A stretch of DNA of 64,000 nt from Periplaneta americana (taxonomy: Eukaryota; Arthropoda; Insecta; Blattodea; Blattidae). The stretch lies in assembly GCF_040183065.1 (NCBI RefSeq), contig NC_091120.1, forward strand, positions 173,015,988-173,079,987, in the 5' to 3' direction. A program made the position numbers and the translations under genes. Shown one piece after another: positions 57,955 to 64,000 of this stretch. The notes under the pieces are model-generated. The model saw nothing but the letters and a program-made list of their open reading frames with translations, searched no databases and was not told where the DNA came from. Every line of letters begins with the position of its first letter. Position 1 is the stretch's first letter.

Positions 57955-58989
57955 TTATTCAAGTCCCCTGAACTCCGAGATTTGAGAGCTGACGTCATAG
58001 TCGTAATAACACATGTTAGTATCTGAGTAAAATGTTTTTGTAAGTGTTGCATTCGCATATTTGAGCACTTGTTTTCGTGTATGTGTCCGGGATCTCGCCT
58101 GGTGTCGTTCATTGATTCTTCCCCGCCACTGTGGCTCCCTGTTGGAGATAAGTGCAGTATTTATGTGAGAGTTTATCATAGAGCGACTTGCACATGGGTC
58201 TTCACGTGACTTGCGCTAATAAACTCTGGCTTTCTATTATTAGGCTGTTAAATCTGCATTAATTGATTTTATTGTCTGAATAAAGAGTAATTGAGGGAGG
58301 CATCGGATGTGCGCTAGAGGAGTGTTGGAGTTATCTTTCTTTATGGCTGGAATAAATTCCGCACAGCTATGTTGAGACGCTTGCTTGTTTCTCAATAGAG
58401 TGAGTTTATCTCCACGTTTGCACTTAGAAACAATCGTTTTGTTGGCCATCGTTGTGGCTAGTCTTGTTTGTATTTGCCTGCGGTTAAAATGGTGGTATTA
58501 CAAATCTAGCCAACCGGGTTTCAACTCCCAGTAAGATCCATTTTCTATTCTGTACAGACTAGCTGTGCAAGTTTTCGCAACAAAGATCAACTGAATCTAC
58601 AAAATTCTGCACAGTTATACAGCAGGCTTTTGGAATCAAACCTCGAATTTATAAGTGAAGAAGATACTAAAGTCAGACTCAAGGTCAGCGGCATTTTCTT
58701 TTATACTCCTCGCACATTTACCTCGGAATCGGCCGACGTTTCTACGGTAGTAACTTAGCTTCTGAAACATGTTTAGTAAGGTAAATGTTTATAAATAACT
58801 TTTCCCCACTCCTCCTCTAGTAAATATATTGTCATTACCAAGCTTCGAGACTTTGGACCCGATACAATAAGTTTACTGTGCTTATACTATAGGCACCGTG
58901 CAAGCTCCTCTGGCGGCGACAGTTGTTACTAACTGCAGGACAGCAGCGATAGAGTTATGCTTGAAACGTATGAATGTACTTTAACGTCT

Positions 58990-60490
58990 CAGGTTAAATG
59001 GTTAGAAATATGGATAATCCTAAATAGCGGAAAGGTAACACAAATTGCTGTGTTCTTTGGTGCAGTAATGCTTATAGGAATATTCATTCCCAAAACAGAA
59101 AATTGAAGCGGAACAATGTTAATTGTGGATCCAAGCAGTAGTCTACGCAGACGAAAGTAAGTAGGCTACACTGCTTGTAAATAATCATAGTATTATTATA
59201 TACTAATGTAAAAATATAATCTATATGTTATATTATGTTTATAAATAACCATTAAGTCAACAATGACGGAAATTTATAATTTAAATTTCAATGCTGTATG
59301 TGCTATTATATTAAAAAAAACATAGTACATAATTACCGAGTTCTTTACATATATATATATTATGTATAATATTAGAAACAATAATATATATTTATTTTTA
59401 AATGTATTCATATCGATATTTAATTCTTGACTTCAAGTGCTGATGGTTCACCTTGGGAACCAACACCCACAACAAGAATCTGCAGTATTCATTTTATTGG
59501 GAATGAGATCAGGACACTTCTAAAACCAGCATATCGTTCCCAGTATTTTTCCACAAGATTACAAGAAAAAGTTGCTTCATCTCAACTAGCTTAGAAAAGA
59601 TATGAAAGAGACGCAAAAAGAAGAAGAAAAGATGAACATTTAAGTATTACGGAAGGTGAATGCTCAACAAGTGTTATTTCGAAAAATGAAGTAGTCAGCC
59701 GTAGGAAGAAGTAAATGAAACCATTCTTAGTGATTTTGGTTTTTTCTTTCACAATTGAATTGTGAGAATTCTCTACTCAAGTGTCTATTCCATTACATCC
59801 CGAACTGAAGTCACATAAGAAAAATGTTATGACAAGAGTTCAGGAACAGATGATATGTTTAATGAAATGCAAGGTTTCCAAGATTATTCTTCAAAAAGAA
59901 ATGAGACAGATCTACCAGACTTAATGGGAGTGACATTTGTGGTTTTGAATATATTGTTAAAATTGCTGCCAATTGAAACACAATCATATAGTAAGATTAG
60001 TAAAGAAAATAGTCTACTCATATTTTCACATTAAATTGAAAACTGGATTGCCGTATTCTACTATGACGGTGATGTTCGGAGGTCATCGTACAACTATAAT
60101 TATGATGTATTTTTTCCATCACTTTAATGCTGTTTGTTACTGTAGTTTTGTGTTTTGGCCTAGCAGAAAAAGTATTCAGGAAACAATGCCCGCAATATTG
60201 CAAAGAAAGTAGACTACCCAAAATGCAGAGTGACAACTGATTGTACTGAAGTTAAAGTGGAACAGCCACGTAACGTGGAACAAATGGTGGCCTTCAAATC
60301 TAAATGCTACGGTGGCAGATCGAATGACACATTCATAACAGCTGATTGCGGATTATTTACTCTATTAGAAGGTGGTGATGAAGTCAGGTTTTCCCGGAAT
60401 AAAAACAAACCTCTCCGATAAAGTGATCATTGTTACTTCACCGTATCTGCATGATAACAGATTAACAGCTGAAGAAGTCGAAACTACTCG
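58990..60490 (+). pseudogene. THAP-DDE (Tnp_4-type) transposase relic
   Basis: THAP zinc finger in two parts: TNCCVLWCSNAYRNIHSQN (about 59037-59095) and, after a probable original intron (GTAAGT near 59157 to about 59441), DGSPWEPTPTTRICSIHF. Then QYFSTRLQEKVASSQ and a basic KR-rich linker. DDE part: LLIFSH, then FHIKLKTGLPYSTMTVMFGG, HRTTI, FVFWPSRKSIQETMPAIL, TDCTEVKVEQPRNVEQ, FKSKCYGGRSNDTFITADCG, LLEGGDEV, then LSDKVIIVTSPYLHDNRLTA. Frameshifts, stops and an internal deletion after NVEQ show it is dead. It is cut at 60490 by a SINE end. Confidence 0.85.
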
Positions 60491-60525
60491 GCAGTTTCGA
60501 GCGTCGTTAAATAAAACATAACATA
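60490..60525 (+). mobile_element. SINE family A, 3' stub
   Basis: GCAGTTTCGAGCGTCGTTAA then ATAAAACATAAC, matching the end of the SINE at 28026-28257. 5'-truncated to about 36 bp. Confidence 0.75.
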
Positions 60526-60794
60526 AAAATGACTACTTTTAAAAAACACATTATAATACGTAATTTGTAGAGATATTATACACATATAAATATTACACAC
60601 GTCATGACATCATACATATATCATTGTTTTCGTAATACGACTATTCCTCCATCATTCAATGGTCTGAAATCTAATTTAAATGCCGAACGACTACGCTGAT
60701 ATTTCAGGAACTCTGTAGTTACATTTTTACATTCCTCTAGTAGTATGCCCTACTGAACTTTCGACTGCGTCTATTAAATAATTAAAGACTGTAG

Positions 60795-60860
60795 AATTCT
60801 GGGTTTGCAGTGAAAGGCCTGCCCTTGGTCAGAACACTATTAATGAACGAACCTATTCTT
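60795..60860 (+). mobile_element. LINE (LGLQ tail family), 3' stub
   Basis: CTGGGTTTGCAGTGAAAGGC then CTGCCCTTGGTCAGAACACT, the extreme 3' end seen at 35490-35540. Confidence 0.75.
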
Positions 60861-63429
60861 ACTAAAATTACAGCTTTTTATTGGCAGAAAGCCGCATGTA
60901 ATTTCTATATCACACGACTAGTGAATTAATGCTAGCCTGTAGTTAATTACGAATTGAGACACTGCGCGGCGCCACCAGTACGATTTCCAGACCCATGCAC
61001 GGTGCCTATAGGTTGTTGACTCGCTGCAGGTGGTGAAAGGTAGAGATGTGTTGAGGCCTAGATCATATATAAAACAGATTGACCAAGTTTATATTAAATT
61101 TAGACGCAACTGGAAAATAACGGACGCTATGCGTCGCTAGTGTCGAGAAATGAGCTTGCAATAACAAACACTAGATGTCAGAGTACCTGAACAGTACATA
61201 GAGTAATACGACTGTGGGATGACTTTTTTACGTCATGCCACCTCCAAATTTCTTTCTCAATGTAATGTGAGGTTATGTTACAATAAGAACTTTGATGTGT
61301 CGCTAAATTGTAGTATACAGAAGCTTGTTTTACCGAAATTCATCAACACACATAGATGACATTTTGGTACATGGCTGATATAATGTTGTTTGCGTTCAAT
61401 ATACAATCTGTCATCATTTGATGTACGAAATCTAATTGTTTTTAATTTTCAGTATACAATACCTCCCTAGCAACAATTATCACAAAATACTAAAAAGAGC
61501 AGATTTGTCTGCGTTTGTTGAATGCACATCATGATGCTCACGAAAAGGCACTAATTTATTTTGTGTGAACAAGATTACAAATTTTGAATATGAAGGAAAA
61601 GCCGGTATCCCTCTTCTGAAATTTATCCGAAAGGGGAAGAATTACAACTCCCTCCCCCAAACATGTTTCCTCTTTTCTAGGCCTACATGTTTTCATTTTA
61701 CAGGTGTATTATACGATGCGATATGGAAGCAGATAAATAATAACTGTACGTTTCTCGTCCACATTAAATTCAACGTGTTCATAACGTAGGCCTGATATAT
61801 TGTTTCATGTAGGCTACACAGCTGGCAGTGTTCTTTTTACGAATAAGCGGTCGTACTAATCATTTTCTTTTCATCTGAACTATTGCTAGAATATGCATTT
61901 GTGTTTTTATTTGCACTGTATGTTGTTAAATAACTACTGAACATCGTCTTTGGTTAACAAATTGTTCTAGTATTCGTTTTATATCAGTCTTACGGTATTG
62001 AATTATGTCCATAACGTGGGCGAGATATTATCAGGCTGGAAAATTCGCTCTGAATGCATTTTTTTACACAATTTTCTGATTTTCAGCAGATTTACGATAC
62101 CCTGTGCGGTTTCTCTGCCAATGCAGAGTTAATTGCAATATACGGTAATTCTGTTATTTTCCTGACACTTTTATATCCGTTCTCAAACGTACTGATTTAG
62201 ATTCTTTACCCTACTGTAGGTATTTTGCTCTCTACAAATCATCGTTAGTCAAATGAAATAGCCTATAATAGTTGTTTGCAACGAATTAGTAGACAACCTC
62301 AATCCCTCCTGACCGCCTCCCTTACGAATTTCTTTCTCACTTTAATCAAATTTACTTGATACTGGTCCTTAAATTACTGAAACTAGTGCTGAGGTAGTTA
62401 CGGTGATTTCTGAAGTGAAAATCGTTCAATTTATAAGGGTGAAATCAAAAATAACTTTTGTAGCCTTACCTTGTCCTTAATTGGAAATTTGAGTAACTTC
62501 ATATGACGACAATATTTCTTCCTTCTTCTACAGTTAACATAATCGCAGATGGGCATTTCTAAATGAAGTTTGTTACACAGAAACCTTTGAGACAATATTG
62601 ACACTTGAAGTTCTTTATATAGTTCATCTATAAGAGTTAAATTAGCGCTGAGGTAGTTTCCTTCATACTCAGCTTATTCACCTTACATACATGAGTCTGT
62701 AACAGGTTAGGTTTGGTCAGTGCTGTCATGGTAATTTTTTTCTTGGCCATACACCCCACCCCTTGTTTTCTCCCTTGAAATATATTTTACTCTCCTCTCT
62801 CTATTTCTCCAATTGTCATTTAATTATTTTTTTTTAATATTAAAGAAGAAGTAAAGAAATTGTTTTGCTTTACAATTTAATTGTACAAGTTTGATTTAAA
62901 GAATACACCATGTAGCACCACCATAGATGCACACTTGTCTCGATGAATCTTGGAGTGTATATTTGCAGCACTTCTTGTTTTTCAACCATTTTTTTATATA
63001 ATTCTGGATTCCAGTGCTGAAGAGGTGGATAATTTTTGTTTATGAACATCAAACAAAATAGGCGGTAGGTACAGTAGGAACAGGAAGAGATGATCTAAGA
63101 TCTGTATAGATCTCCACGTACAAAACTTAGGCACCGATATGCCGTATGGCTCCTTACAGACAAAATTTTCATTTCCCCATACGATTAATTAAAAAAAAAA
63201 TTGTAGGTTCCATACAATATATGGCCTCGTGTGGCCTCCATGAGAGCACTGGGGTCAGTTAGTTTAGGCACTTTTACACCTTGCATATACAATCAAATGC
63301 ATCTCCACAAAAAAATTCCTTATAAATTGAACGGTTTTCACTTCAGAAATCACAGGAACCGCTTCACCCAGGTAAGTAGTTAGCAGTTAATCATTTCAAA
63401 GCTCTTGTTATATTATGAAATAGCATCAC
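60861..63429. other. Graf intron, no recognised feature
   Basis: AT-rich. A few short ORFs (61565-61789 +, 62870-63052 -) with no recognised domains. Confidence 0.5.
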
Positions 63430-64000
63430 ACAATGCTGCCAAAATAAATGTTCCCAGTGTTAAAATTACAGAGTGTAAATTTCGCTTAGGACAGTTTTTG
63501 CTCTGGAAAATTAAAGGAAACAAACAGTATATCAAACCAGCAGCTGAGACACAAAGCACCTGAAATTCGAAAGTGGTTAAAAATTTTTATATTTCGTTCT
63601 TTCTTATTTACCAGCAACAGAAGTACCGATATCAGATTTTTTGCAGAGCTAATATCAGAGGCCCCTCCTATTAGAGAATGTTTTGAATATTATTATATTC
63701 TGGAAAACTACATTGTCACATCAACCTCCCCTCCCCCCGCCTGAATTCTGGGCTGAAGCACGAAAATTTCGAAATGTACAAACTACAGATGCGGCAGAAT
63801 ATTACCACAATGGTCTTCAGCAAGAATTTTGTAAGACATATCCAAATATCTTCATGGTCATTATATGTATTAAAATAAAATATATACTACATGTGAAGTA
63901 CCGGTACCTACTAAAAATGAGAGAAATAGAAATGGGAAGGACAATAAAAAAAGTGGAATGGACAAACACTAAGAAACTATTCATCTTGAATCAGTATGAA
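63430..64000 (+). pseudogene. MULE-type transposase C-terminal relic (runs off the edge)
   Basis: Broken frames read INVPSVKITECKFRLGQFLL, FFAELISEAPPIRECFEYYY, then PPPEFWAEARKFRNVQTTDA and AEYYHNGLQQEFCKTYPNIF. The order P-x-C-FHL-Q, then P--W, then the decayed TN-xxE-xH, then F--HPNIF, is that of the MuDR/MULE transposase C-terminal region. A frameshift lies in the C-rich run near 63740, and the usual TNN-E is changed to TTDA. Continues past 64000. Confidence 0.6.

Overview
The window looks like nuclear DNA of an arthropod with a large, repeat-laden genome, most likely an insect. The evidence is spliced genes with long introns, insect-like exon sequences, and dense non-LTR, Penelope-like and DNA-transposon relics with tRNA-derived SINEs. 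The SINE and LINE vocabulary reminds me of cockroaches (Blattodea, Periplaneta-like). That last point is recall, not a search result.

Only two host genes can be supported, both on the + strand. Positions 10228-18460 hold the last seven coding exons (about 517 residues) of phosphoribosylformylglycinamidine synthase (PFAS/FGAMS, purine biosynthesis step 4): the end of the second AIRS-like domain and the whole glutaminase domain with its Cys/His/Glu triad. All splice junctions are GT-AG and every intron is phase 1. The 5' part of the gene lies left of the window. Positions 26245-26404 hold the first coding exon of a GRAF/oligophrenin-type BAR-RhoGAP protein (Graf, ARHGAP26-like). No second exon was recognised before 64000, so its first intron probably fills the rest of the window (over 37 kb).

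Layout: 1-10090 is an uninterrupted, almost G-free (+ strand) nested satellite inside a PFAS intron, made of 108-bp units and then 36/24-bp units with higher-order duplications of 2,980 bp and 1,856 bp. 10228-18460 is PFAS, with transposon relics in its introns. 18461-26100 is intergenic and full of nested insertions: LINE ends, a 1.6-kb composite insertion with a 16-bp target duplication, and head-to-head Penelope-like fragments. 26245-64000 is the putative Graf intron, a mosaic of SINEs (five tRNA-derived families), LINE 3' ends, terminal-inverted-repeat and foldback elements, and transposase relics (THAP-DDE, hAT/TTF-zinc-finger, MULE).

The most interesting non-gene signals are: the 10-kb G-depleted satellite transcribed as PFAS intron RNA; a 231-bp insertion with a perfect 9-bp target duplication carrying 37-bp inverted arms around a hammerhead-ribozyme-like motif; a 180-bp TIR family whose copies are flanked by 7-bp target duplications; and several insertions so clean that the empty target can be read. 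No bacterial-type operon, CRISPR array or phage system is present, and none should be expected here. Family assignments come from motif recognition by eye.
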